A DNA stretch of 64,000 bases from Methylophilus sp. TWE2. Its GTDB lineage: Bacteria; Pseudomonadota; Gammaproteobacteria; Burkholderiales; Methylophilaceae. Shown here one piece after another: positions 7,652 through 16,431 of this stretch. The first letter of the stretch is position 1, and the number at the start of each line of letters is the position of its first letter. The notes under the pieces are model-generated. The model saw nothing but the letters and a program-made list of their open reading frames with translations. It was not told where the DNA came from and did not search any database. A program made the translations under genes and the position numbers. The stretch lies in contig NZ_CP012020.1 of assembly GCF_001183865.1 (NCBI RefSeq), positions 1,240,001 to 1,304,000 of the forward strand, written 5' to 3'.

Positions 7652-7850
7652 TTACAAAGAGGTGGTGTTTTGTAGCGATTTGTAGCTGCTTGGATACAGT
7701 GAAATTACTCGATACAGGCGGCTGCCGAGGCAATTGGTCACAAAAATTTCATGCAACTATTCCCCAATCCCGGTTGCCAAAATTGAGTCAGATATCATAC
7801 TTGTATGACATTAAGATGACATTCGGCAAAAATGCACTGGGGGAACAATA

Positions 7851-8132
7851 ATGAAAAAAATCATTTTTCTTGTACCACTCATGATGGCTGCGTGTGCCAG
7901 CGTCACTCCAAATCAATATACAACGCAAAATGGCAGGATGGGCTATACGCTCACATGCAGCGAATTCAATACTACCTGGGAGCAGTGTCAGTCCAAAGCG
8001 GGTGCCTCGTGTTCACACGGTTACGAGGTGGACAAGCACTTGTCTTTTACTGAACACTTTCCTGATAGCGGAGATGGTATTTATAGACCAGCGAACAATC
8101 ACCTGGCGGTGATTTGTAAAAATTCAGGCTAA
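7851..8132 (+). CDS. Small secreted protein, probable lipoprotein
   Basis: I do not recognise this 93-residue protein. It starts MKKIIFLVPLMMAACASVTP: two lysines, a hydrophobic core and Cys at residue 15 preceded by MAA, a fair type-II lipobox. The mature part has four further cysteines (about residues 36, 46, 53 and 89) that could form disulfides in the periplasm. A GGGGGA ribosome site precedes the ATG. The upstream region contains a perfect 14-bp palindrome TCATACTTGTATGA (7795-7808) overlapping the likely promoter. Its 3' end overlaps that of hpnE by 4 bp on the other strand. Lipoprotein status is inferred; no function is proposed. Confidence 0.6.
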   Translation: MKKIIFLVPLMMAACASVTPNQYTTQNGRMGYTLTCSEFNTTWEQCQSKAGASCSHGYEVDKHLSFTEHFPDSGDGIYRPANNHLAVICKNSG

Positions 8133-9448
8133 GAATTGCTTTTAGGACTGCCCACAATCGCTTGTGCTGCGGCGTAACCGCTGCGGATTGCGCCTTCTAT
8201 AGTCGCTGGATAAGGTCCCGCGACATAGTCCCCGGCGAGCAGTAGTTGGGGTTGTGAGGTGATGGTGGTCGGTCTCACCATGGCTGGCAGGCAGCTGAAG
8301 GTAGCGCGTTTTTCAGTAATCACCTGCGACCAAAGTGGGGCGTCTTCCAATTGTGTGCCATAGCTGGATAAAGCCTGGTTGATTTCAGTGATGCACTGCT
8401 TTACTAATACGGACTTATCGGCAGCCAGTGGGGCATGCGCACTGATCACTACAGCAAGTAACCCTGGCTGGCCGCAACATTGGCCGCGGTCAAATACCCA
8501 TTGTGCAGCCCCATGACACAAGCCCATGATCGGATGGGGTAAGCTGACATCTGCGCCGTATTGCAGATAGATCGTCGTAATCGGTTGATATTCAAAAGCA
8601 GACAGGGACAGTTCACTCCTGATGGTTTTGAGCTGATGCGGGCCAACCGCAATAATCACTTCATCATAAATGTCTGTATCCGTGGCTGTGGACACTTCAT
8701 AGCCTGTTGCTGACTGTTGAATGGCAGTGACGGGGCTACGTAAGCGAATCTTGCCACCCAAGGCCTGAACGTGTTGCAGCAGTGGCTCTATCAAGGCACT
8801 TGATAAGTCTGTTTTAACCACCAGAAAGTCACTATCCTGACGTTTGTGTTGAAAGCTGTCCCGTAACACATTTAGGAATACTTGCGCACTGGCCGATTGA
8901 ATAGGCGTGTTAAGAGCCGCCAGGCAGAGAGGTTCCCACAAGGTTCGGATGGTCAGTGAGGTTTGTGCGCCCTGTGCCAGCAGGTCTGCGACTGTGATGT
9001 CTTGTGCCAGGGTGAACGCTTGATGTTGGAGCTGTTGCATCCAGCGGATGGCACGCCATTTACTGGGCCAATCCAGGCCTGTTGCTGTCAGTAAACCCCA
9101 TAGTAAATGCAAGGGCGCAGGTAACCATGTTGGGGTGACCAAAGACATGCGTTGTGCACCATTGTGCATGTGTAGCGCCAGTGGCAAGCGTTTGAATACC
9201 TGTGTTGCATCCAGTCCGGCTTCTTTAACCAAGCCGAGCGTGGCGCTGTAAGCACCCAAGCACAAGTGTTGGCCATTATCAAGCATGGTGGTGGTATGGG
9301 TGACACTCCGCGCCCGGCCACCAGCCTGAGGGGCAGCCTCAAATAGCGTGACCTGATGGCCATGTTTTAACAGTGCATGGGCTGCGGCGAGGCCAGCTAA
9401 TCCTGCACCGACAACGGCGACATGACGTCTGACGTTTGAAGATGTCAT
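8129..9448 (-). CDS. hpnE: Hydroxysqualene dehydroxylase HpnE
   Basis: This 439-residue FAD-dependent amine-oxidase-like protein has the N-terminal dinucleotide-binding motif VVGAGLAGLAAAHALLKHGH (about residues 12-31) and the following RARSVTH segment. Its C-terminal FAD contact is LLAGDYVAGPYPATIEGAIRSG (about 403-424). HpnE reduces hydroxysqualene to squalene, the third step of the bacterial HpnCDE route from farnesyl diphosphate. The gene is last in the hpnC-hpnD-hpnE operon and its ATG overlaps the hpnD stop by one base (TAATG). The operon context settles the assignment, since phytoene-desaturase-like proteins look similar in isolation. Confidence 0.9.
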   Translation of the reverse strand: MTSSNVRRHVAVVGAGLAGLAAAHALLKHGHQVTLFEAAPQAGGRARSVTHTTTMLDNGQHLCLGAYSATLGLVKEAGLDATQVFKRLPLALHMHNGAQRMSLVTPTWLPAPLHLLWGLLTATGLDWPSKWRAIRWMQQLQHQAFTLAQDITVADLLAQGAQTSLTIRTLWEPLCLAALNTPIQSASAQVFLNVLRDSFQHKRQDSDFLVVKTDLSSALIEPLLQHVQALGGKIRLRSPVTAIQQSATGYEVSTATDTDIYDEVIIAVGPHQLKTIRSELSLSAFEYQPITTIYLQYGADVSLPHPIMGLCHGAAQWVFDRGQCCGQPGLLAVVISAHAPLAADKSVLVKQCITEINQALSSYGTQLEDAPLWSQVITEKRATFSCLPAMVRPTTITSQPQLLLAGDYVAGPYPATIEGAIRSGYAAAQAIVGSPKSNS

Positions 9449-10287
9449 TATTTGCGATATTTAAACCAAGCACTCACGGCCAGCTTCAGTTTCCTGAAGG
9501 GGGGCAGCATGATTTTATGCGTCAGTACCAGATTGGGGTCTGGCTTGATTTCTTGTAGCAGGGCGCGGTAAATCGCAGCCATCAGCAGGCCTGGCAATTG
9601 TGACCGGACGTCTTTTGCGGGCAGCTGGCTCAATGCCTTGTCATAAAACATTTCGGCCCGTTCAATCTGCTTGAGCAGCAATGCCTGCATTTGCGGCGAG
9701 GCTTGACTGTTTAACAGCTGTTGTTCAGTCACGCCTGCCTGTTCGAGTTCATCCAGCGGAATATAAATGCGCCCGCGCCTGGCATCTTCCCCCACATCGC
9801 GGATGATATTGGTCAACTGGAACGCCATGCCCAGATCGTGTGCATATTCCATGGTGGCCCGGTCGGTATAACCGAATATTTGTGCAGACAGCAAGCCAAC
9901 GACACTGGCGACACGGTAACAATACAACGCCAATTGTTCAAAATCGGCATAACGGTTGTATTGCGTATCCATTTGCATGCCATCGATGATTTCGTTGAAA
10001 TGCGTTTCTTGCAGACCGAAACTATTTACCACAGGCTTTAAAGCTTGCGTGACAGGGTGTTGCGGTGTTTCATGAAATAACCTGTGGATTTCATGCTTCC
10101 ACCAGGCCAGTTTGGTTTGGGCAATCTGGTAGTCGGTACATTCATCAACCACGTCATCCACTTCACGGCAAAACGCATACAGTGCCGTCATGGCATCGCG
10201 TTTATCTTTGGGCAAAAACATAAAACTTAGCGTGAAACTGGAGCCACTCTCACGGGTTTTCTGTTGGCAATATTGTTGCGGTGTCAT
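9448..10287 (-). CDS. hpnD: Presqualene diphosphate synthase HpnD
   Basis: This 279-residue squalene/phytoene-synthase family enzyme condenses two farnesyl diphosphates to presqualene diphosphate. Both aspartate-rich Mg-diphosphate motifs are visible: DDVVDE (about residues 41-46) and a second within GMAFQLTNIIRDVGEDARRG (about 151-170). It begins MTPQQYCQQKTRESGSSFTL, typical of HpnD. Start and stop overlap neighbours on both sides: a 4-nt ATGA overlap with hpnC and one base with hpnE, so all three are translated as a coupled unit. No squalene-hopene cyclase gene is in the window. Confidence 0.92.
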   Translation of the reverse strand: MTPQQYCQQKTRESGSSFTLSFMFLPKDKRDAMTALYAFCREVDDVVDECTDYQIAQTKLAWWKHEIHRLFHETPQHPVTQALKPVVNSFGLQETHFNEIIDGMQMDTQYNRYADFEQLALYCYRVASVVGLLSAQIFGYTDRATMEYAHDLGMAFQLTNIIRDVGEDARRGRIYIPLDELEQAGVTEQQLLNSQASPQMQALLLKQIERAEMFYDKALSQLPAKDVRSQLPGLLMAAIYRALLQEIKPDPNLVLTHKIMLPPFRKLKLAVSAWFKYRK

Positions 10288-11153
10288 TGTTTAAACAGGG
10301 CTTTCAGCAAAATAATCGGCCAGTCATAGGCTTTCAGGGTCGGGCGATGATGGTAGATATCACCACGACTATGTTTCAGTTTATGCAGGATACGTTCACC
10401 CCCTGCAATCATCATGCGCAATTCAAAACCTATGCGCCCGGGCAGGGCGCGGCCTAAAGGTTTGCCCGATTGCAGCAGTTGGCATGCCCGGTGCACATTG
10501 TGCATGAAAAAAGCTTCCCAGGCAGGGTCTAACCGTTGCTTGCGTAAATCCTGTTCAGTAATGCCAGCGGCTTGCATTTCATCCTGACTCAGGTAAACGC
10601 GTCCAATGTCCCCGTGTTTTTTCAGGTCGATGGCAATGTCCTGGTAAAAATTAATCAGTTGCAGGGCAGTGCAAATCTGGTCAGACCACACCCGGTGTTG
10701 CGCGGTGTCACTGCCATAGAGTTGCAGCATGAGACGGCCAACAGGATTTGCCGAGTAACGGCAATAATCTAGCACCTCATCAAAGTTGGCATAACGGGTT
10801 TTCACCACATCTTGCTTAAAAGCATGGATGAGATCTAACAATAATTGTACGTCGAGCTGATGGGTTTTAATGACTTGTTGCAGCTCGATAAACAGGGCCT
10901 GCGAGGGACGAATATAGGCTTGAATCAGCAATAACTCGTCTTCATAAGCTTGCAAAGCCTGCAAGCGTTGAGTTTCGCTGGCATCCCCTTCATCGGCAAT
11001 GTCATCTGCTTCGCGCGCAAACTGGTAAATCACCGTGACAGCATGTCGCAAACGGGCCGGCAACAGCAAGGAAGCAACCGGGAAATTTTCGTAATGCGTT
11101 TTTGCCAACGTGAGACTGGCTTGCGATTGGGCTGGCTTGGAAAAGGCTTGCAT
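10284..11153 (-). CDS. hpnC: Hydroxysqualene synthase HpnC
   Basis: This 289-residue paralogue of HpnD rearranges presqualene diphosphate to hydroxysqualene. The first aspartate motif reads ADDIADEGDA (about residues 50-59) and the second region LQLINFYQDIAIDLKKHGD (about 165-183), which keeps Q/D where phytoene synthases have N/D, a known HpnC trait. It starts MQAFSKPAQSQASLTLAKTH. It is first in the hpnC-hpnD-hpnE operon, divergent from the nucleoside phosphorylase gene 68 bp away, so the promoters of both must share that short gap. Confidence 0.9.
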   Translation of the reverse strand: MQAFSKPAQSQASLTLAKTHYENFPVASLLLPARLRHAVTVIYQFAREADDIADEGDASETQRLQALQAYEDELLLIQAYIRPSQALFIELQQVIKTHQLDVQLLLDLIHAFKQDVVKTRYANFDEVLDYCRYSANPVGRLMLQLYGSDTAQHRVWSDQICTALQLINFYQDIAIDLKKHGDIGRVYLSQDEMQAAGITEQDLRKQRLDPAWEAFFMHNVHRACQLLQSGKPLGRALPGRIGFELRMMIAGGERILHKLKHSRGDIYHHRPTLKAYDWPIILLKALFKQ

Positions 11154-11221
11154 GGCTTAAGTATGCCATAAATCCGTGATACGCTTACGCCTTGCATATT
11201 AACAAGTAGTGAAGAGAGTTT

Positions 11222-11974
11222 ATGTTAGGGATTATTGGAGGCACCGGGCTGACGGCACTGGATAATTTGAATATTTCTAAGCGACTGATTGTGCGCACGC
11301 CTTATGGAGAACCTTCACAGCCGCTGGTGTTTGGTGAGATCAATGGCAAAGAAGTGGTGTTTCTGGCACGTCATGGTGGCGGGCATACCATTCCGCCACA
11401 TGCCGTCAATTACCGCGCCAATATCTGGGCGCTGCATTCGGTGGGTGTGTGTGATTTACTGTCGGTGGCGACTGTGGGTGGCATCGCCCGGAATTTAATT
11501 CCTGGAGACATTGTACTGCCCAACCAGATTCTGGATTACACCTATGGCCGCAGTAATACTTATCATGATGGCGTGGAACTGCCGGTACGTCATATCGATT
11601 TCACGCATCCCTATGCACAAGCCATGCGTGAGCGTTGCCTCAAGGCAGCCGCAGATGTGGGTTATAGTGTGGTGGACGGTGGCGTCTATGCTTGTGTGCA
11701 GGGGCCGCGATTGGAAACTGCGGCAGAGATAGACCGTTACGAGCGGGATGGGGCGACGATTGTAGGTATGACAGGGATGCCTGAAGCGGCCTTGGCGCGG
11801 GAGATGGGCGTCTCGTACGCGGCAATTTGCCCGGTGGCTAACTTTGCCGCAGGGCGGGGAGATAGTGCCCAGGCTATCCAGTTTGAGCAGGTCATGCCTT
11901 TGTTGCAGCAAACCATGGATAAGGTGCGTACGGTGATTGCACAGTATCTGTCTGATAATGATTGTTCTGCTTAA
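11222..11974 (+). CDS. S-methyl-5'-thioinosine/thioadenosine phosphorylase (PNP family 2)
   Basis: This 250-residue enzyme phosphorolyses a methylthio-nucleoside formed in polyamine and methionine metabolism, releasing purine base and methylthioribose-1-phosphate. It starts MLGIIGGTGL, the phosphate-binding loop of the MTAP family, and contains FLARHGGGHTIPPH (about residues 43-56), NYRANIWAL, and TIVGMTGMPEAALAREMGV (about 180-198). MTGMPEAALARE and VANFAAGRGD resemble the Pseudomonas methylthioinosine phosphorylase more than the adenosine-specific human enzyme, so inosine preference is plausible but not certain. A GAGAG ribosome site precedes the ATG. The nearby basic-amino-acid decarboxylase (26.4 kb) fits polyamine production. 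Confidence 0.85.
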   Translation: MLGIIGGTGLTALDNLNISKRLIVRTPYGEPSQPLVFGEINGKEVVFLARHGGGHTIPPHAVNYRANIWALHSVGVCDLLSVATVGGIARNLIPGDIVLPNQILDYTYGRSNTYHDGVELPVRHIDFTHPYAQAMRERCLKAAADVGYSVVDGGVYACVQGPRLETAAEIDRYERDGATIVGMTGMPEAALAREMGVSYAAICPVANFAAGRGDSAQAIQFEQVMPLLQQTMDKVRTVIAQYLSDNDCSA

Positions 11975-11989
11975 GGCAAAGGAATCATC

Positions 11990-12523
11990 ATGGCAGTGAA
12001 ACCAGTATTACGTATGGGTGAACCACTGTTATACCGCGTAGCAGATAGAGTCACGGCGTTTGATACGCCTGAGCTGCACGCACTTATCCAGGATATGCAT
12101 GACACCATGACCGACATGAATGGTGCCGGTATCGCCGCACCTCAGATAGGGGTCAGCCTGCAAGTCGTGATGTTTGGGGTAGGCAAGAATCCGCGTTATC
12201 CAGATGCAGAAGAGGTGCCATTCACCATTTTGATTAACCCCGAATTAACGCCGATTGACCAGAGAGAAGAAGAGGGCTGGGAAGGTTGCCTGTCTGTGCC
12301 CGGTATGCGCGGCCTGGTGCCGCGTTATCAGCACTTGCATTACCGGGGTTTTGACCCGCAAGGAAACATCATTGACCGGACGGTGAGTGGCTTTCATGCC
12401 CGCGTTGTGCAGCACGAGTGTGACCATTTATTTGGGGTACTTTACCCCATGCGTATTCGTGACATGACAAAATTTGGCTTTAATGAAGTACTTTTTCCTA
12501 GAATGACGCTCCCAGATGATTAA
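11990..12523 (+). CDS. def: Peptide deformylase
   Basis: This 177-residue metalloenzyme removes the N-formyl group from new proteins. All three signature motifs are present: [10 protein letters not shown] (about residues 45-54), EGCLSVPG (about 98-105, with the metal-binding Cys) and HECDH (about 142-146, the two metal-binding His and catalytic Glu). AAAGGA stands before the ATG. It follows the phosphorylase gene by 15 nt, so the two may be co-transcribed. tRNA-Ser follows on the same strand. No fmt gene is adjacent, unlike the common def-fmt pairing, so this may be one of two deformylase genes. Confidence 0.95.
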   Translation: MAVKPVLRMGEPLLYRVADRVTAFDTPELHALIQDMHDTMTDMNGAGIAAPQIGVSLQVVMFGVGKNPRYPDAEEVPFTILINPELTPIDQREEEGWEGCLSVPGMRGLVPRYQHLHYRGFDPQGNIIDRTVSGFHARVVQHECDHLFGVLYPMRIRDMTKFGFNEVLFPRMTLPDD

Positions 12524-12548
12524 TTGTTTGCTATAATGCGCGCTTTCG

Positions 12549-12638
12549 GGAAGAGTGGCAGAGCGGTTTAATGCAACAGTCTTGAAAACTGTCGAGGGTT
12601 CACGCCCTCCGTGAGTTCGAATCTCACCTCTTCCGCCA
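12549..12638 (+). tRNA. tRNA-Ser (anticodon UGA)
   Basis: The 90-nt gene has a 7-bp acceptor stem GGAAGAG/CTCTTCC, an encoded CCA end, a long class-II variable arm, and an anticodon loop CTTGAAA giving UGA, which reads UCN serine codons. The T-loop GTTCGAAT is standard. A TATAAT box at 12532-12537 lies 11 bp upstream and probably serves its promoter. A terminator follows. Confidence 0.97.
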
Positions 12639-12645
12639 GAACATG

Positions 12646-12672
12646 AATGCCGCAGGAATGCGGCATTTTCAT
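12646..12672 (+). terminator. Intrinsic terminator after tRNA-Ser
   Basis: An AATGCCGC/GCGGCATT stem with a short loop is followed by TTTCATTT. It ends the tRNA transcript. Confidence 0.7.
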
Positions 12673-12709
12673 TTGAAGTTTTTATTCATTACATATTTAA
12701 GGAAACGTC

Positions 12710-12985
12710 ATGACACAAATCATCATCGACCATAACCCATCAGAAGAGAAATTGAACGAACTGGGCGTAAGAAGCTGGAACACCTGGGATTGCGCACCTT
12801 CCAAATTCCCTCTGGATTTCACTGCGACTGAAAAAGCCTACGTGCTGGAAGGCGAATTCAAAGTGACTCCACAAGGTGGCGACACTGTAACGATCAAGGC
12901 TGGTGACTATGTTGAGTTTCCAAAAGGCCTGAAATCTCAGTGGGAAGTGGTCAAACAATTGAAAAAACACTACAAGCACTTCTAA
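12710..12985 (+). CDS. Small cupin-domain protein
   Basis: This 91-residue single-domain cupin carries the fold's hallmark segments: YVLEGEFKVTPQGG (about residues 44-57), then KAGDYVEFPKGLKSQWEV (about 64-81). The usual metal-binding histidines of cupin motif 1 are not obvious, as in many members of the small cupin_3/DUF861 group. It begins MTQIIIDHNPSEEKLNELGV, with AAGGA in front. It stands alone between two terminators. A close paralogue, interrupted by a TGA, lies at 17509-17781. I cannot name a substrate. Confidence 0.8.
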   Translation: MTQIIIDHNPSEEKLNELGVRSWNTWDCAPSKFPLDFTATEKAYVLEGEFKVTPQGGDTVTIKAGDYVEFPKGLKSQWEVVKQLKKHYKHF

Positions 12986-13010
12986 TTGCTGCTTGTCACA
13001 ATTGTTTGAG

Positions 13011-13037
13011 AAAAACCCTGCATCGCAGGGTTTTTTG
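13011..13037 (+). terminator. Intrinsic terminator after the cupin gene
   Basis: An AAAAACCCTGC/GCAGGGTTTTTT stem with ATC in the loop is followed by TTTTGTTTT. The T-run lies on the plus strand, so it ends the cupin transcript. Confidence 0.88.
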
Positions 13038-13173
13038 TTTTGGGTGTATGAGATGGTTAAAGCTGAAGTCATGAAATTCTGCCATTGTGCCGAAATACAA
13101 ACCTAATTCCACCATGCACTCTAGCCAACTTATTGATATTAAAATACAATCTCACCTTGATTGAAAAATCAAA

Positions 13174-13262
13174 CGCCTTGGGGTGGCTAACGCCTGAGAT
13201 CTCGCGCAAGCGGGAAACCCAATGAACCTGACCCAGATAATGCTGGCGTAGGGACAGGCAGA
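13174..13262 (+). promoter_or_regulatory. TPP riboswitch (thi box)
   Basis: The conserved cores of the thiamine pyrophosphate riboswitch are present in order: GGGGTGGC then CTGAGA (13194-13199), a P3 hairpin CTCGC-GCAA-GCGGG (13201-13214), ACCC, and GAACCTGACC with CAGATAATGCTGGCGTAGGGA (13224-13254). A leader hairpin TTGATT-GAAA-AATCAA (13157-13172) sits just before it. The 110 bp to the receptor's start has no clear terminator, so control may act on translation initiation. It directs the receptor gene and probably the two following genes, which marks them as thiamine or thiamine-precursor uptake genes repressed by TPP. Confidence 0.93.
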
Positions 13263-13369
13263 GCATCTACAACGCAAATGTTTTTGGTTTGTTGTTCCAT
13301 CAACGAGCCTACTCACGTCATTGTCACTCTTCCCCTGTCCTTTTTATGTATCTTATAGAAAGGATTCTC

Positions 13370-15427
13370 TTGAAACCGATTACAAAACCGCTGTCTTTGA
13401 TTAGTCTGCTACTGACCACACCTGTGTTGGCCGCAGAAGATGATGAGACAGTGAAGCTGCCTGAAGTTGTAGTGAGCGCGGATTTTCGTCCAAACACGGC
13501 GGAGAAAACCCCAATCAGCCTGACTGAAATCAAGAAAGAAACCATTGAAGCACGTGGCGCCCAGCACCTTGAGGAAGTATTGAATCTCGCGCCTAACGTC
13601 AATGTAACCAGCGGGGCTTCCCGTGGGAGGTTTTTACAAATCCGCGGCATGGGTATACGCAGTCAATATAACAATCCTGTGAATCCGTCAGTTGGCCTCA
13701 TTATTGACGGCATTGATTTCAGTCGATTGGGTGGGGCGGCAACGTTGTTTGATATTGATGCAATTGAGGTCCTGCGTGGACCGCAAGGCACCAAGTTTGG
13801 CCCTAATGCGATTGCAGGGGTGGTGACCATGCAAAGCGCTGAGCCAACCAAGGACTTCAAATTACGCGCCCAATCCGGTGTCGCCGAATATAACACACGT
13901 AACCTTGGCCTGGCAGTAGGAGGCACTATTGTAGAAGACCGTCTGCTGGGGCGTGCCTCAATTTACTCACATAAGTCTGATGGCTATATGCAGAATGATA
14001 CTTTGGGCCGTGATAATACCCAAAATCAGGATGAGTTGACCTTTCGCAGTAAATTCAAATTATTTGCGACAGAAGATTTAACACTGGACTTTACCCTGAT
14101 GCATTTGAATATTGACAATGGCTATGATGCATTTACCTTGGATAACAGTCGTCGCAGTAAAGCAGACCAGCCTGGTGAAGATGCGCTCAGAGCCAATGCC
14201 TTTGGGGTAAAAGCTAACTGGCAGGCGTCAGACGCAGTGATTATTCAATCTGAAGCAACTTACCTGAAAGCAGATTCTGCTTATGGATTCGATGGCGACT
14301 GGTCAAAAGGGCTTGCCATTGGGTACAGCGGTACAGAACAATATAAGCGTAAACATGATAATTACTCATTTGAAGTGCGGGCCCTATCTGATAAGGTAGG
14401 CAGGATTTTCAATGATTCAACAGATTGGACAGTGGGTTTCTACCATTTTAGCCAGGATGAAAAATTTGATTCCAACATCAATTACGGCACCCCGAATTTA
14501 CTGAATGGCCGCTTTGATACGGACAACACTGCCTTATTTGGTCAACTAGACAGCCATTTAACAGAAAAGCTCACTTTGGTTACTGGCTTGCGCGCTGAGC
14601 ACTTTGAAGCTCGTTATAGAGACTCTGACAATCTTGTTAAAAATATCTCTGAAATGCTGTACGGCACTAAGCTGGGACTCAATTATCAGGCCAATCAAGA
14701 CCATCTTTTGTATACTTCGCTGAGCCGCGGTTACAAGCCAGGCGGTGTCAACAACGATAATAGGGTGCAGCCAAGTCAGCGGGCATTTAATACCGAATAT
14801 ATGTGGAATCTGGAAGCAGGGGTTAAATCTCATTGGCTGGACGGATCTCTTGTAACGAATGTGGCTGTGTTTTACGCAAAGCGTAAAGATGCACAAACAA
14901 AAAGCTCTACACAGGTTGGCACTTCGTTTATTGAATTTTATGACAATGCCGCACAAGCTACGCATATGGGCCTGGAAGCAGGCCTAGACTGGTTTCTCAC
15001 TGACCAGTTACGTGTGATAGGTTCATTGGGTTTGTTAAATGCCAAGTTTAACGAGTATCAAAATCCCAATCCTGCGGCTGTGAAGTTGCAGGGACGCGAT
15101 GTTGCCAGCGCCCCTTCATATCAATATAACCTTGGTGCAGAATGGTATGCCAATGCCGCATGGACTTTAAGGGCGAATGTAGAGGGTAAGGATGCTTTTT
15201 ATTTCTCTGACAGCCATAACTCAAAATCTAGTGCTTACGCCTTAGTGAATGCGAATGCTGATTACAAATATGACAAACATTGGCGAGTAAGTATCTGGGT
15301 GAGAAACTTGCTAGACAAAGATTATGCAACCCGTGGATTTTTCTTTGACCAGGGATTTGGCAATCAGGGTTATCAGCAATACGGTGAGCCACGCATTGGT
15401 GGTATCACGGTGACTTTCGATTATTAA
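13370..15427 (+). CDS. TonB-dependent outer-membrane receptor, thiamine-regulated
   Basis: This receptor of about 685 residues has a signal peptide (KPITKPLSLISLLLTTPVLAA), a TonB-box-like start (ETVKLPEVVVSADF), a plug domain with IRGMGIRSQYNNPVNPSV and DAIEVLRGPQGTKFGPNAIAG (about residues 95-175), and a beta-barrel ending in an aromatic residue (TVTFDY). The start chosen is a TTG at 13370 with AAGGA 6 nt before it; the in-frame ATG at 13346 has no ribosome site. The TPP riboswitch 110 bp upstream and the YkoF-like and PnuC-like genes downstream indicate uptake of thiamine or its pyrimidine/thiazole parts. The exact ligand is inferred. Confidence 0.85.
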   Translation: MKPITKPLSLISLLLTTPVLAAEDDETVKLPEVVVSADFRPNTAEKTPISLTEIKKETIEARGAQHLEEVLNLAPNVNVTSGASRGRFLQIRGMGIRSQYNNPVNPSVGLIIDGIDFSRLGGAATLFDIDAIEVLRGPQGTKFGPNAIAGVVTMQSAEPTKDFKLRAQSGVAEYNTRNLGLAVGGTIVEDRLLGRASIYSHKSDGYMQNDTLGRDNTQNQDELTFRSKFKLFATEDLTLDFTLMHLNIDNGYDAFTLDNSRRSKADQPGEDALRANAFGVKANWQASDAVIIQSEATYLKADSAYGFDGDWSKGLAIGYSGTEQYKRKHDNYSFEVRALSDKVGRIFNDSTDWTVGFYHFSQDEKFDSNINYGTPNLLNGRFDTDNTALFGQLDSHLTEKLTLVTGLRAEHFEARYRDSDNLVKNISEMLYGTKLGLNYQANQDHLLYTSLSRGYKPGGVNNDNRVQPSQRAFNTEYMWNLEAGVKSHWLDGSLVTNVAVFYAKRKDAQTKSSTQVGTSFIEFYDNAAQATHMGLEAGLDWFLTDQLRVIGSLGLLNAKFNEYQNPNPAAVKLQGRDVASAPSYQYNLGAEWYANAAWTLRANVEGKDAFYFSDSHNSKSSAYALVNANADYKYDKHWRVSIWVRNLLDKDYATRGFFFDQGFGNQGYQQYGEPRIGGITVTFDY

Positions 15428-15484
15428 AATTAAACAAGCGGGTGTGGATTGGCCCGCGGGAATGTCCTTTATTTTGGAGTTTAT

Positions 15485-15745
15485 ATGCGTATTTCAGTCG
15501 ATATCAGTTTATATCCCCTGACCGAAGGCTATGTAGAGCCTATTCTGGCGTTTATCAATAAGCTTGAAGGCAATAAAAAGCTGGTGGTCAAGCGCAATAG
15601 CCTGGCCACGCAAGTGTTTGGTGAATACCGCGACGTGATGGATTGCCTGGATGGAGAAATGGAGGCGGTGTTTAACGCGCTGCCACATAGCGTCTTTGTC
15701 ATGAAGTTTATCGGCACAGACCGGGCGGATGTGGTGGATGTTTAA
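15485..15745 (+). CDS. YkoF/MTH1187-like thiamine-binding protein
   Basis: This 86-residue protein has the ferredoxin-like fold pattern of the YkoF/MTH1187 family: MRISVDISLYPLTEGYVEPI at the start, VVKRNSLATQVFGEYRDVMD in the middle and a final strand with HSVFVMKFIGTDR. In Bacillus, YkoF binds thiamine and its pyrimidine precursor for the YkoEDC transporter. The start at 15485 is chosen because TTGGAG stands before it; an in-frame upstream ATG at 15449 would add 12 residues. There is no signal peptide, so it acts in the cytoplasm. It sits between the TPP-controlled receptor and the inner-membrane transporter, which supports a thiamine role. Confidence 0.78.
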   Translation: MRISVDISLYPLTEGYVEPILAFINKLEGNKKLVVKRNSLATQVFGEYRDVMDCLDGEMEAVFNALPHSVFVMKFIGTDRADVVDV

Positions 15746-15796
15746 CCCGTCATGTCGTGTGTGCAAGCTTGTTAACGTATTTGCTGTGTGCTAGTC

Positions 15797-16408
15797 ATGA
15801 ACCAAGATCTCTATCAAGCCATCCTGAACGCATTTCATCAGATGTCTCACTGGGAAATTGCCGCTGCTTCAATGGGCGTTGCTTATATTCTGCTGGCGGC
15901 TAAAGAGTCTCAGTGGTGCTGGCCGTTCGCTTTCTTCAGCACACTGGTCTACACCGTACTGTTTTGGCATGACCAGCTGCCCATGCAGGCATTCCTCAAT
16001 TTTTATTATATGGGTATGGCCATTTATGGCTTTTGGGTGTGGCATCAACACGGCACGCAAACAGACACGTTAACCATCAGCCGCTGGCCTTGGCTCAGGC
16101 ATGTGGCCTTTATTGCAGTCGGAGTCGCCGTGAGCGCTGTGGTCAGTGCTTATTTGCAAAAGACTGGTCAATCTCAAAGTCCGGTGTTGGATGCTTATAC
16201 CACGGTGTTTTCTGTGATGAATACCTGGCTGATTGCCAGGAAAGTACTGGAAAACTGGTTGTATTGGGCAGTGATTGATGGCGCTGCCACGCTGTTGTAT
16301 GTGCAAACAGGGTATTACGCAACGGCAGCTTTATTTGTACTGAACACTATTTTGGCGATTGTCGGGTTTATCAGCTGGGTGAAGCTTTACAGGCAGCAAA
16401 CTAAATAG
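15797..16408 (+). CDS. pnuT: PnuC-family transporter, probable thiamine importer PnuT
   Basis: This 203-residue protein with about seven hydrophobic segments belongs to the PnuC nicotinamide-riboside transporter family (FFSTLVYTVLFWHD, FYYMGMAIYGFWVW at about residues 74-87, and a C-terminal IVGFISWVKLY). Family members under TPP-riboswitch control are called PnuT and carry thiamine by facilitated diffusion, with trapping by a kinase. The start is set at ATG 15797; a GTG 9 nt earlier is possible. Neither has a strong ribosome site, so expression may depend on read-through from the upstream gene 51 bp away. Thiamine as substrate is inferred from the riboswitch and the YkoF-like neighbour. Confidence 0.8.
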   Translation: MNQDLYQAILNAFHQMSHWEIAAASMGVAYILLAAKESQWCWPFAFFSTLVYTVLFWHDQLPMQAFLNFYYMGMAIYGFWVWHQHGTQTDTLTISRWPWLRHVAFIAVGVAVSAVVSAYLQKTGQSQSPVLDAYTTVFSVMNTWLIARKVLENWLYWAVIDGAATLLYVQTGYYATAALFVLNTILAIVGFISWVKLYRQQTK

Positions 16409-16431
16409 GGCACTTTGAAGAAGGTTGCGTT

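Noticed and set aside
13157-13172. TTGATT-GAAA-AATCAA as an FNR site before the TPP riboswitch
   Set aside because: The TTGAT and ATCAA halves are six bases apart, not four. It is better read as an RNA leader hairpin with a GAAA loop.
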